Source of the DNA: Tachypleus tridentatus | Lineage: Eukaryota; Arthropoda; Merostomata; Xiphosura; Limulidae | Assembly: GCF_004210375.1 (NCBI RefSeq) | Contig: NC_134834.1 | Span: forward strand, 96,476,170 to 96,540,169 | Direction of reading: 5' to 3' | DNA length: 64,000 nt | In this document: piece by piece, positions 33,525 through 46,311 of the stretch | How the letters are laid out: the number at the start of each line of letters is the position of its first letter | Numbering within the stretch: position 1 is the stretch's first letter | Program-made: the position numbers and the translations under genes | Notes under the pieces: generated by a model | What the model saw: the letters and a program-made list of their open reading frames with translations, nothing else | What the model was told of the DNA's origin: nothing | Databases searched by the model: none

Positions 33525-34955
33525 CAACTATGTATCTCTACACTGTCACTCTGTATAATTCAGTTTCAACTATGTGTCACTATTATATCAGTTTTAGTTT
33601 CAACTATGTATCACTATTATATCAGTTTTAGTTTCAACTATGTGTCACTATTATATCAGTTTTAGTTTCAACTATGTATCACTATTATATCAGTTTTAGT
33701 TTCAACTATGTGTCACTATTATTTCAGTTTTAGTTTCAGATCAATCACTACTTTGTATATCAGTGTCACTAAATTGTTACTTTGTATCATTCTTAGTTTC
33801 AACTATGTGTCACTAAATTGTTACTTTGTACCATTCTTAATTTCAACTATGTATCACTAAATTGTTACTTTGTATCATTCTTAGTTTCAACTATGTGTCA
33901 CTAAATTGTTACTTTGTATCATTCTTAGTTTCAACTATGTGTCACTAAATTGTTACTTTGTATCATTCTTAGTTTCAACTATGTGTCACTAAATTGTTAC
34001 TTTGTATCATTCTTAGTTCCAACTATGTGTCACTAAATTGTTACTTTGTACCATTCTTAATTTCAACTATGTGTCACTAAATTGTTACTTTGTACCATTC
34101 TTAATTTCAACTATGTGTCACTAAATTGTTACTTTGTATCATTCTTAGTTCCAACTATGTGTCACTAAATTGTTACTTTGTATCATTCTTAATTTCAACT
34201 ATGTGTCACTAAATTGTTACTTTGTATCATTCTTAATTTCAACTATGTGTCACTAAATTGTTACTTTGTATCATTCTTAGTTTCAACTATGTGTCACTAA
34301 ATTGTTACTTTGTACCATTCTTAATTTCAACTATGTGTCACTAAATTGTTACTTTGTATCATTCTTAATTTCAACTATGTGTCACTAAATTGTTACTTTG
34401 TATCATACTTAGTTTTAACTATGTGTCACTAAATTGTTACTTTGTATCATTCTTAGTTTTAACTATGTGTCACTAAATTGTTACTTTGTACCATTCTTAA
34501 TTTCAACCATGTGTCACTAAATTGTTACTTTGTACCATTCTTAATTTCAACTATGTGTCACTAAATTGTTACTCTGTACCATTCTTAATTTCAACTATGT
34601 GTCACTAAATTGTTACTTTGTATCATTCTTAGTTTTAACTATGTGTCACTAAATTGTTACTTTGTACCATTCTTAATTTCAACCATGTGTCACTAAATTG
34701 TTACTTTGTACCATTCTTAATTTCAACTATGTGTCACTAAATTGTTACTCTGTACCATTCTTAATTTCAACTGTGTCACTAAATTGTTACTTTGTATCAT
34801 TCTTAATTTCAACTATGTGTCACTAAATTGTTACTTTGTATCATTCTTAGTTTTAACTATGTGTCACTAAATTGTTACTTTGTACCATTCTTAGTTTGAA
34901 CTATGTGTCACTAAATTGTTACTTTGTACCATTCTTAGTTTGAACTGTGTCACAA
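33525..34955. repeat. Compound minisatellite: 34-bp units followed by about 28 units of 44 bp
   Basis: From about 33580 to 33740 the unit is about 34 bp (tttcaactatgtatcactat, then tatatcagttttag). From about 33745 to 34950 it is 44 bp (tttcaactatgtgtcactaa, then attgttactttgtatcattc and ttag). Both share the phrase tttcaactatgtgtcact. Units vary at a few recurrent positions (tatc/tacc, ttag/ttaa, ttact/ctact). Confidence 0.96.
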
Positions 34956-36040
34956 CATTATAATTATTACGTTAATAAACATAAGCTCACTCTCCATAAA
35001 ACGTTGTTTCGAGTTATTTACTATTTTTCAGCTTATAACCTCAAAAATCTAGTTTCGATACCTGAGGTAGACAGAATATTGTGTTGGTTGTGTTTAAAAA
35101 TAAATAAAACTCACATAAATAAAACCCTCATGTAAATGCCAAATAATCAGTATATAGCAAAACACAATGTAGTCATAATTAACACTTGAATTTAGTAGCA
35201 GCAGTGTTAAGAACAACAGCTCATTTAACGTTGTGTTAACTAAAATAGTTCAATATGGTAGAAAAAATGTAGTAAATGTAAGCTGTTTTACTGCCATCTC
35301 TTGTCAGTTTTATTAACTATAGATGTATTTGTAAACGAAACAAAATAATATTAGTTTTCACAAAAAAATCTGAATTACATCAATAGTAAGACAATAAACA
35401 TGAAGTCGTGTAAACACATGAAAAGCTGGGTAATGTTTATAATGATTAACAATATTAAACTTACACAATGAAAATCAGTAAATTATATATTACTGTGTAG
35501 TATACATTTTTTTCGAGGCTAATAATAAAACTTATGAAACTACTCTTTTCAGAAAGTATTTCATGTTGCTTTAAGTAACATATTCATTCAGTGTTTCTAG
35601 AAAGAAAGACAAATAAAAGTATTGTGAAACCTAGTTTAACTTTTGTTAATTTATTCTCTAATAAAGTCTTATATTAGTAAAAGTTCAATTCGTTCGTGAC
35701 CTCAAAGACAGTACGTTATTAACGAAACGTATGGACCGAGTGAAGGGTTTTCATTAAGATCCCGTTCAAAGAGAACATTTCCACTATGTTAGCGTTTTTC
35801 CTCATTAGAAAAATATTCTATCGTTTCTTTCAAAAGCACTGAACTGATGTTACTAGAGAGTTGTATCGTTTGTGAATAAAGTATCTACTGTTTCCGACAA
35901 ATTAATATATTTGGATTTTAATGCTTGTCTTCTCTTAACGCTGTTTATTAAAGAGAGACATCTTCGTTGTATTGTTTTGATATATCTCAGTACAGAAAAA
36001 AAGACACTTTCTAAATATTTTATTTATTATTTAAATGCTT
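34956..36040. other. Intergenic, with a possible SINE B remnant
   Basis: The stretch 35040-35125 (tctagtttcgatacctgagg, then agacagaatattgtg) resembles the B box and tail of family B, weakly. Otherwise nothing is recognised. CpG is still frequent here. Confidence 0.4.
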
Positions 36041-36059
36041 GTATTTATCGATTTACTGA

Positions 36060-37809
36060 ACATCTTGAACAATTTTTCCATTCCAATTTATACGGATGGT
36101 TCCAAATCAGGTGACTCTGTGGGCTCTGCCATGGTTTGTTCGCGTTTGGTGGTTCTTGCAGAATCCCCTTTACAGCTTCTGTGTTCACTGATGAACTGTA
36201 TGCCATATCTCTTGCCCTGGATCATATTGAAGCTAAGCAGTACTCCAACTGCACTATTTATACTGACTTGCTTAGTTCTCTACTGGCCCTGGAATAAGCT
36301 TCACATTGGCTCACACTCTGTTCTGCTCTGATATTCAAAATTGACTGGCCCATTTCTCATTAATATCTACTTCTATCCAGTTTTCTGGATACCAGGCTAC
36401 ATTGGTATTTCTGGGAGCGAGATTGCAGATTCACTGACAGCTAAATCTATCTGCTCTGGCACTATCACCACTGTGCCTATTCCGTTACATGGACTATGTT
36501 CCTGTAATTAAGGCTTGGCTCCATGCCAGCTGGCAGTCCACTTGGAGTGAGCAATCGACAAAAGCTTTTCCAAATAAAACCCTATATTGGGCTTTGGCCA
36601 TCTAGCTTTGTAAAGTTTGGAAGGAGGAAGTTGTTCTAACTAGACTACGCATTGCTCACAGTTTTATAACTCATCGTTTTCTTTTTCTGGAACTGTTGCA
36701 CCAGTGTGTAGTTTGTTTAACACTCAAATCACTGTAAGCCACATTTTACTCTCTTGCCATTGTTCACGACTCTCAATGCGGCACTATTTTAAACATGTTC
36801 CGTCCCAGGATTGTCTGTAACATTGGACAGTGTTATTGGTGATGGTGACACTGTCCACCTTGATAATGTTTTTAGTTTTTTTAATGGCCAATAATCTTTT
36901 TAATCTCATTTAAGTGTTTGATATTTATTCATTACACCTTTTTTAGTTGTGGTTTCCTTTTAGAGTCTCAATCTCTCAGTTCAATTTGAAATTGGAAAAT
37001 GGCCAGAACATTAAATAACTTCGACACCAGGACTAGAAAGGCCAACTTCAGGTGACTAACTCTGCTGTTTGAACTACCTGTTAGTCATCCTGGTGAGTTA
37101 TTATTACAATTTTGCTGCATGTCTTTTCCACTTTTATTACTTTACCTTTTGGTACTGGCCATAATGACACATAACCCAGAACCAGGACTGGAAAGACCAA
37201 CTTCAGGTGACTGGTGGTGGTTTTGTACTTACCTGTTAGTCTTCCTGGCAGGTTATGATCATTACCATTATGCTACAGAAAGTCCTTTACAACTTTGTAA
37301 ACTGGATGTCAACATTGGTTTTATGCCATTTTATGTTTTTACTTGCTGTTTTGTTTTTACCTTCATTTCCTTTTATGTATTTTACTTCATTTACTTTACT
37401 TTTACCTTTTTACTGGACATTTGGCTAATTATTATTACAATTTTGCTACATGTCTTTTAAAATTTAATTACTTTACCTTTTGATAATGGCTGTTTTGACA
37501 CACAACCTGGAACCAGGACTGGAAGGTCAACTTCAGGTGACTGGCGGTGGTTCTCGTGCTTACCGTTAGTCTTCCTGGTGGGTTATGATCATTACCATTT
37601 GCCAGAAAGTCCTTTACAACTTCTCTTCCTCTGCTTTCTCTCTTAACATTGTAGACTAGGTGTCAACATTGGTTTTATGCATTTTCTGTTTTTCAATGAT
37701 GTTTTGTTTTACTTTCATTTCCTTTTATTTTTACCTTTTTACCGGACCTTTGGCGCAGATAGCCTAGCTGCTTTGTGCCATAAAACATGAAATCAACCAA
37801 CCAACCAAC
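36060..37809 (+). pseudogene. LINE 3' end: RNase H domain, Cys/His C-terminus and 3' UTR, frameshifted
   Basis: Translated blocks in shifting frames match the C-terminal part of an RNase H-bearing non-LTR retrotransposon of the I/Jockey/R1 type. PIYTDGSKSGD (from about 36082) carries the first catalytic Asp. It is followed by TDELYAISLALDHI, then NCTIYTD with a second Asp (near 36252). Next comes IPGYIGISGSEIADSL (near 36398), the H-x-G-x-x-GNE-AD region, then TRLRIAHSFITHRF (near 36645). A VSHILLSCH-like Cys/His block lies near 36735. Frameshifts and stops show it is dead. The 3' UTR has two or three partial repeats of an accaggactgg-aaagaccaacttcaggtgac block (near 37030, 37178, 37507). It ends gcgcagatagcctagctgct and ttgtgcc, then (aacc)n. 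That end resembles the SINE A and B tails. The upstream reverse transcriptase is absent. Confidence 0.82.
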
Positions 37810-38097
37810 CTTCTGCTGGTGAACAGGTGTCACATTACTATTACACTATCTGTCTGCTGGTGAACAAGTGTCACATGACTATTAAACTATGTATTTGTCT
37901 CCTTGTCGACAGGTGTCACATGACTATTGAATTGTCTGCTGTTGAACAGGTGTCACATGACTATTAAACTGTGCATGATTGTCAGTGAACAGGTGTCACA
38001 TGACTGTTGAACTGTGTCTGTTTGCTTGCGGAAAGGTGTCGCATGACTGTTGAGCTGTGTCTGTCTGCTTGTGGGCAGGTGTCACATGACTGTTGTT
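37810..38097. repeat. Tandem repeat of about 40-55 bp, about 7 units, directly after the LINE tail
   Basis: gaacaggtgtcacatgacta followed by ttaaactgtgtctgtctgct recurs about seven times with length variation. It begins right after the LINE's (aacc)n tail. Confidence 0.88.
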
Positions 38098-39197
38098 GAA
38101 ATATTTTTAGTATAAATTAAGCTCAGTATTTCCAGAATTCTAAAATTGTAAAACTATTTATATTACAAAAAACATGGCTGTTTCTGAATTTCCTAATTCT
38201 ATCTTCAGTATAAACAGTTGTAGCCTAAGTTTGCAGACTCCTATCTACATTGCAGCAATCTAATATAATGTGTCACAAATCTATCTATTGTGCTTGAACT
38301 TGTCATATTTTTACTATTAGATATAACCCATCAGCTTATGCACACTTTCTTTTTAGGCTGTGATATTTTAATGACATTTTATAAACAATATTTTATTTCT
38401 GAAGTACAGTTAGGATTATAGATACAATATTGTGAAGAATGATATTTCTTCTTTTTTTTAGATATAAAATGGACAAAATTCTTCTAATAAACTGGTTCAT
38501 AATTTTACTTCTGATCACTGTTAAACTCTGTGATGAACAATAAACATGAAATTGATTACAGTTATTAGAAATACTTGTGTAAATGTGTTATTTATAAGAA
38601 AACTTGCTGGCCCATTTTGTGTCATGAAGCACATTCAGCAGACAGTAAAGGTGCAAGTTGACTTGTTTGGAAGGTTGAAATAACATGTTCAGGAAATATT
38701 ACTTCACTTTGGAGGTTATAGCACAGTATTTGAGGGCAAAAATGTAAGTACATTCTAAACTAAAGTTGGAGAAATAGAAATATGCTTTTAGGGGACTGTA
38801 ATAGAATTGTTGCTTCATTCATTAATGAGAGAGGTTTTAGAATATCTTCTAATGGTTTTTTTATGACATTTTGTTAAAATCAATGCATTCTTGAAAATGA
38901 CAGTTTATCCTTAGATTTTCTCAGAAATGTGTTGTGTTGCTATATTCAGCAGCCTGGAAAATGTGGAAATGTAACTATTTAATTAATATCTTGTTATTTA
39001 CTGGTAAGAAACATTTCTTTATAATCTAAAACTTTTCTAGACTCTAGACTTTTATATTTAGTTTGTCATACAGGAGAAATTTCTCATATACTGATATTTA
39101 TATTTGCATTTTAATTCAGTTTTAAACTTATAAGGTTAATCATGATTTTGGTGGATTAATAAGGTATGTTCTTGAGCATCTTCTTTCTTTTCCTTAG
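38098..39197. other. Upstream intron or 5' flank of the zinc-finger gene
   Basis: CpG-poor sequence with no recognised coding exon. A 24-codon ORF opens at an ATG near 38469 with a hydrophobic start (MDKILLINWFIILLL), but it lacks support. The next downstream exon starts in phase 2, so at least one upstream coding exon exists and was not found. Confidence 0.45.
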
Positions 39198-39409
39198 CTC
39201 CCTCTGTATGGTCATGTAGTAAATGTTACTCTCCATGTGAGGATGAAAATCAACTGGCCATTCACCTTGCCCAGTGTGAAAACTCCCAAGTAACACCCAC
39301 AACTAAACCAGAGACAGATCTTCAAGGTACACCTAGTACTGCCATAGGAACAGTTTTTTATAAGTGTAACTGCTGTTCTCTGACATTCACTGCTGAGGAG
39401 GATGTGAAG
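39198..39409 (+). CDS. Zinc-finger gene, exon a
   Basis: Acceptor tttccttag, donor gtatgt. Enters in phase 2 and leaves in phase 0. Encodes one C2HC finger (WSCSKCYSPCEDENQLAIHL, then AQC) and the first half of a second finger (YKCNCCSLTFTAEEDVK), which is completed by the His residues of the next exon. Confidence 0.85.
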
Positions 39410-42400
39410 GTATGTTTTATTTATTAATCAAGTCTTTCATGAAGAAGCTTTATTTAACAAACAAGATTCTAGAAAATATGCTTCAGTTTTACTTTTTTTT
39501 GAGGTGACTGGTATAAGTTGGATAATGTTTTATTTATAGAGTAGTTTAATTTCTTCAGGATTAAATTATTGGATTGGATCACAGTGATATCTTGACATTG
39601 GTTTGCCTAGGGAATTTGAATAGGTTTTCATAGGGCTAGATGAGAACCTGTTATTTGTAAACAATTTCCTACAGATTAACTAGGGAATGATTTCCTGGTC
39701 AGTACAATTTGATTTATTGCCTCTTAAGTAATTATTTAAAGAAAATATTTACTGAATCTTTTAGTTTTGTAAAATTAAAAAAAAATTACTTAAGGGATAT
39801 TAACACAATTGATTTATTTATAAGTTTGAATATTATATATTTTATAAATACAGGTTCTCAGCTTCATTGCTTCAGTAGTTTAAGTTTCAAATTTAGTTCA
39901 TTATAAATGTAGTCTTCATTGTTCAAGACAGAATACACATGAATTAAAGGCCCAACTGTAAATAATATACATGAATTAAAGGTCAAACTGTCAGTTAATC
40001 ATAACAGTTTGAGACTACAGAAATCTGATGAGAGGGTTTTTAAAGTGGTATGTGTTGAACATTGTTCATTGTAATGAGTAATGATGCTATACACAAAAGC
40101 TAGATTGACAAACATAGCTGAATGTTTAATGGCTCTTGTTGTATAGTTAGAGAGCTAGGAAACTTTTGATAATTATGAGACATTGCCTGCTTTTTTGCAT
40201 ATGATTATTCTGAGTTCTTAGGTGTATTGTTTAATTACATAAAGAATTACTTAGAGCAATAGTACCATTAGTATTAAAAACAGAAATAGGGTTAAGTATC
40301 ATTAGCAGTTGAAGACATAAAAATGAAAAATGAATAATTACTCTATTTTTTTGTTTTTCATCTGAATTATTTTTATTTATCATTGTAAAAGTAACATGTA
40401 AAAATTGAAAGCCTTTTCGAGGTTAGTTGAGATAAAATAAAGATTAATAATAATTTTATGAGGTATGCACATAGTCTGAACATTATGTAATTTGATACCA
40501 TAATGTGAGTTGAACTTTTCCACTTTATTTACAACTTGTATGGTGCAAGTACCAGTAAGAGACAGTTAAAAGGGCAATAAAACAAAACTTAAGTACAATA
40601 AGATGTATACTGCTATGATGTTAAAGCTCTTTTGGATGAACAAAGGTAATTTAATGTTGCAAGTTGAAGTCATTCAAAAAGAAAAAAGTTAATTTAGATT
40701 TATTTCGATTTGAGTTTTTTAAACAAAAAAATTTTAATCTTAGCATGAAAATTACTTTGCATTTAGACAAGTAAAAAAACTATATTCATAGACAAATTTT
40801 TATTTAAAATACTTCATATAAAGAAATCTTATTTTTTGTGTTCAAAATCGTAATCTTTACTAAATGTTTTCCAAGCTTTTGAAGATACACATACTGTATT
40901 AAAACCTGTAGTAAGAAAACTGTAACAAATACAGAATGATGACAAAATTGGTCTGTTCGGCTGACCTTATGGCAAGATTACTATTTTTTGTGTGTTGTAC
41001 ATTCTGTATAGTCCATGTGCTAGATTGTTTAATATAAAACATAGTTGTGTATTGTTTTAAGGTATTTAAATTACATACACCTTAATTATTTGTACATTAT
41101 GTTATCATTTCTTTGACTTCAGGAAAGTGAGAATCCAAAATAATGGACATGGTTCAGTATTAAAAACTACCCTTTTATTGCATTAGAATATTTGTTAATT
41201 TTCTTCTAGAAACATATGGAAGAAGGAGCACACCTTTCACAGGGTAACACAGAAATGAATGAAACCTGGTACCTCAATAGTCCAGGTAAATCACCAGGCA
41301 GTGAGTGCGGCTGAAAGCACATGTTTTGTGTGCTGTATGAGGTTTTCTACAGTGGACATGTGTCACGAACATCAGAAACATGTACACATCGTTGGGTTGA
41401 CGAATGCTTTCAGATCATTCACATGAAGAATTGTCATGTAAGTCTTTCTGTACCTAATGTGTAGTTGGTTACCTTTCTTACTCAATAATGGCAGTATGAA
41501 ACATAATGAATTTCCTATAATTGGATAGCTCAACTTGTTATAGGAGAGTGGATTAAAATGATGCACACACTCAGTTTCTAAAAAAAAAAACTGTTGATTT
41601 AGTCTTACTTGGGCTGGTATACTAGTTGCAAAAATTTGTAGATTATTGTAATAAAAGAAACTTAATGGTATTTTCTTTTTTATTATTCTGTATGTTTGTT
41701 CACAGAATATTTGCATTAAAATTTTCTCAATCTTTTTTCTTAACTGTGCAGTTTCAATGACTGGATTTAAATACTCTTTGTAGTTGTTGAATTTAGCTTA
41801 ATACTGTCTTTTGCTAAATTATACCTCAAATGCAAGCTGTTAAAAAACATAGGGGAAATTTGTGAAGACCTTCAATTTGATACAGTTTTCTGTTCAGATC
41901 CTGTAATTAAGCATTGTCATTCATGTTTTGAACAATCTTACAATTTGTAAAGAAACAAAAGTGCAAAATTCTGTTCATTTAAAACTGACTTCAATTAGAA
42001 GTCATCAAACCATCATGTGTTAAAGGTTGCATTAAACTTGCCAATTATTTGTTAAAGGCTTTTACTTATACTTCTTAATAGTCTAAATATACACTGTGTT
42101 GTTGTTGGGCTTAGAATTCTTCTACAGTAGGTGTCTGTGATTTGTTGGTGATAAATTCAAGAATAAATAAACAGTACAACATGCACTTTACTTGTTTTCA
42201 ATTTCAGTTTATAAGCCAAACTACCTTTTCCTATTTCTATAGCTCTAGTATTCTATCATTCACTTACAAATGTGGTGTGAGTAACCACAGCTGTATACTG
42301 CTCTTTCAGTAGTTGTTTGATCTTCAAAATATCCCCTATTCCTGTTGTCAAAATGCACTCAGGGTAATTTAGTTGCTTTAAAACCACACTTTGCCAGAAG

Positions 42401-45400
42401 AAATTCTTTTTCTAATGTTAGTTTTCTAATGTATTAAATATTAGTCCTGTCACTTCTACTCTAGATAACTTTGTGCCAAACATTTCCTTGTCAGTGACAT
42501 TACTTTCTTCTGGTACTGTCTTTGTCTGCTGTTTCCTGCTCATCTCGTACTGTTTATGGTTATTACTACATTGTCTGCTTGCTATATTCTCAACATCATC
42601 AAATTACAAATACAACATCCAGTAATCATCTGCTTTTAACTCTCTTGCAATAAAAAATACACTAAACAATCATACTAATTAATATCTACACTAAACAGTC
42701 TTTTATGTCATGGCATTCTCACAAATGCTTAATCCAGTAGTTATTGCAAAGTTTTCATTACATTTAATTATGCTTGGTGAGCTTTAAGGTTTTTTACAAA
42801 GGTGTTCTTTTGTTGGACCACATAATTATGATTTTCATATTTTCCTGCACAGTGCTAGGACTAGTGAATTTATAGTTAACAAATGAATAATTTTTTATGG
42901 GAAAGAAGCCCCTGAAATAAATTTTTATCTGTCTTAAAATGAGTTTAAGAAATGTTTGTTTCTGTGAAATCACTTTTCTGGCTAGAAAGTAACTGTGCAG
43001 TGTGATTGTAGTCATATATATAATAACACTACTATAACTGATTCTTAGGAAAATTACACTTACTAAACACACTTAACTAAAGAATGGCCACTTACCTGGA
43101 AAAGTAAAAACAATTATCTAGTTCATTACATTTGATGACAGAAAAACAAAGATATAATGCTCTTGTTTGAAGATCTTTCTCTGTGATAATATAGTTTGAA
43201 GTCACTATTTTCACAATTTTTTTACTATTGTATATATATTTAAATACAAGTCAAATTTAAGGAAGTGTACTAATGTGTGTGTATATATATCCCATGTGAA
43301 GCTAGAGAAAAATCCGGAAATTTGTCCAAGAAAAAAAAAACTGGCCTACTTGTATCAAGTTTTTACTCTACAGGTTGAATGGTTTGAAATATTATGTGAC
43401 AAAACATTCTTCATAGTTTTATCTGCCAGGCAATCTCATTATTGGATGGTGACAGTATGACCTTCCATTTCATGAAATGTTCAAAATTATAGATGGCAGT
43501 ACTCAAACCTAGTTATTTAGTGCACTTACATGTAAGGTGCCATTCAATTATGACCTATTTTAAAAAAGACCAATATTAGTTAAGCATATCTGAGAAATGT
43601 TTTCATTTATTTTAAATTCTATTACAGGTGTTTTTTTGTTGCAGGCTACCAAGAACTCATGCTGGTAGCAGATGCTACTTTGTTATGTTAGAATTGTAAT
43701 AGTCCTCCCACTGTTAAAAAATCCCATAGTGTGTAAGAACTCGTTGTCATACCCTTGATTAACAAAATACCATATTTATATAATATAAACACAAATGTTT
43801 GGTTTTTAATGTAATTTCAGTTGTAACTGTATTGGAATACTAATACATTTTTTTTATTCAAATAACTTGATATCTTTCTGCTTATATTTAGATTCTGTTA
43901 AGATTCTTTAATTTATGAACATTTTATTTTTGAAAGAGAAACATGTTCAAATCAAGTGTAGCCTCATATTTCAGTGTTTTATCTTTTGTTTCTCAGTAAC
44001 TGTCTCTTTCTATATTTATTACCAAGTGCTAAAATGTATCCACAATTTGACAAATTCTATCAGGAGGTTGCTTTTTTAAGACTTTCTAAACTCAGTCAAG
44101 TTACATAACCTTGTATTAAGTATTGATTTATTGTATTTTGAATCTAAAATGAAGTATGTGTGATTTCTGTTGTAGTTTTTGTTTAGTTATCACTCTAGCC
44201 ATTGCAAAAGTTTTCTTAAACTTAAGTTTCAATAATAAATAACTACTTAGATACAGTACTCACTGTATTAAACAACAAATTAGGGTAGAAAGGAGTTACA
44301 AGTGTGTCCTCCAGGAGAGGAAGCTTTACTTATCTGATTGGTGGATCTTATTTCCTATTATTTCTATGGCTCTTTTGGCAACTTACCTGATGTAGAAAAC
44401 TTGTGTGGTAAACCAGTAGTGGAGTTTATAATGTTGTGCTTTGATTTAGAAAGTTTTATCTTGTGATGGAATTAATTAACAAAATATAGTTGTACTATTA
44501 TTGATATTTTTAGTTCCAAATAATTTTACTGAAAAAAAAATGAACTCTTTTAATCATTTACTAAAATTAACAGCAAACAAGGAGAAAATTCCTACTGACA
44601 AAGAAAAGAAACCAGAACCCAGTACTGTGGTAAGTTCAGAAGTAGAGGATGAAGATGATGACAGGCGAAATGAAACTTAGTCTCTTGGAGATTTAGAAAC
44701 TACTGTGAATAAAGTAAATGAAATATCAGCAACATACACAGAGTCCTCTGGTGAAGATGTGAAGTGTAACTCTGATAAATCCCACAGTCAAGTATTAAAT
44801 GAAAATTCTACTGATGTTCTTAAAACACAACAAAATGGACTCGAAGAAACAACTGAAAGCTTCAGACAAGACACTTCAAGAACTGACTTGATTGTGATGA
44901 GTGAAGTGCCATCTGACAAACAGTTAGCTGAACTTGGTTTCCCATCAAAAGTTGGCCATTATTGTCACCTGTGTGACACAGTAATTCAAAGCTATCCTCT
45001 GTACTACATGCACATGTACAATGTTCATAGTCTGGAGAAAAGATTCCAGTGTATAATTAGTGACTGTAAACATACCTTTTGCAATGCAGCAGCATTTCAG
45101 TATCATGCCCAGAAACACAACCAAAAGTCTGAGAGTTTCTGCAGCTTGTGTGACATGGTTTTGAAGATAGCAGAAGCTTGCAAGATCATATTTTTAGCCC
45201 ACAGCATGGGGAAAATACATAAAGACTCAGGTGAGGGCAGAGGCTTAATTTTGAATACATTTAGAAGGTTTCAAAGTTCAGACATTTGACATTTGTATGT
45301 TACTTCAAAATATTGCTCACTGGTATCTTGTAAATAATGTTCAGAAATTCATTTAGTTAACCTATAAAAGATGTAATGTAGTACCTGTCCAATTGGAAAC

Positions 45401-46276
45401 ACAAACTACACATAATTACAAGCAAGATTTTAAAATTCAAACTTCCCACTTGATTTTCTTAATATGTCTCACCTACAACAGGTGCCCATCCCATTATTCT
45501 GTGTCATTAGAGATAATTATATAAATCTTCTGATCCTCTACTTGTAAAAGTTGGTAGTTGAGAAAATAGTTATGATTTCTGTTGAATAGAGCTGTTGCTC
45601 TTAGCAGTAACATAATTTTTTATCCCATTTATGACTTGATTTGAAAAGTAGGGAATAATTATTTGAAGACACACTGTTCTGGTGACTAATGTGTTCTAAA
45701 GTACATATTTTAAAGGTACATTAAATACTGTTTTATGTTAAATAAACTGCAGGAAAAAAAAAGGCTTAGTGCACAACTGACGTGCAATAAATGTTGTGAG
45801 GTGTCAACGAAACTGCTAATGTGTTCCTTCTGTGGTTTACTGCTTTTAATGGATGGATACATTATTGTGGCACGAGCCAGGCCAAAACACCTATATGAAA
45901 TAATTGGCATTTTTTAAAAAACTTAATGACAAAAGAAAATGTGAACATGATAATAAAGATCATTTATTAAATGTTTCAAGATCCTCAGTAATCAGAGGTG
46001 GAAAAACAAACTATTTGTAATTACAACAGAATATATACATAAGACTAAATAAACTGAATATACAAATGTAACACAAGAAAATAAACATGTGGAACAAATG
46101 CAGTTAAAATAGGTTTAAATTAAGCAAAGACTGTGTGTTACTTAACACTCCTACGAAAAGTGGGGCCTAATAGGCCCCAGAGCAACTTGAAAGGTTATTA
46201 ATATTAGGCTAATAATTTTGTATTTAAATGAAATTGCCATTTAAATCCATTAATGAATAGATTAACGAGATTCCCA

Positions 46277-46311
<35 letters not shown>

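Noticed and set aside
38469..38540. 24-codon ORF with signal-peptide-like start (MDKILLINWFIILLL)
   Set aside because: Very short, with no donor in a fitting phase for exon a and no homology. Chance hydrophobic ORFs are common in A+T-rich DNA.
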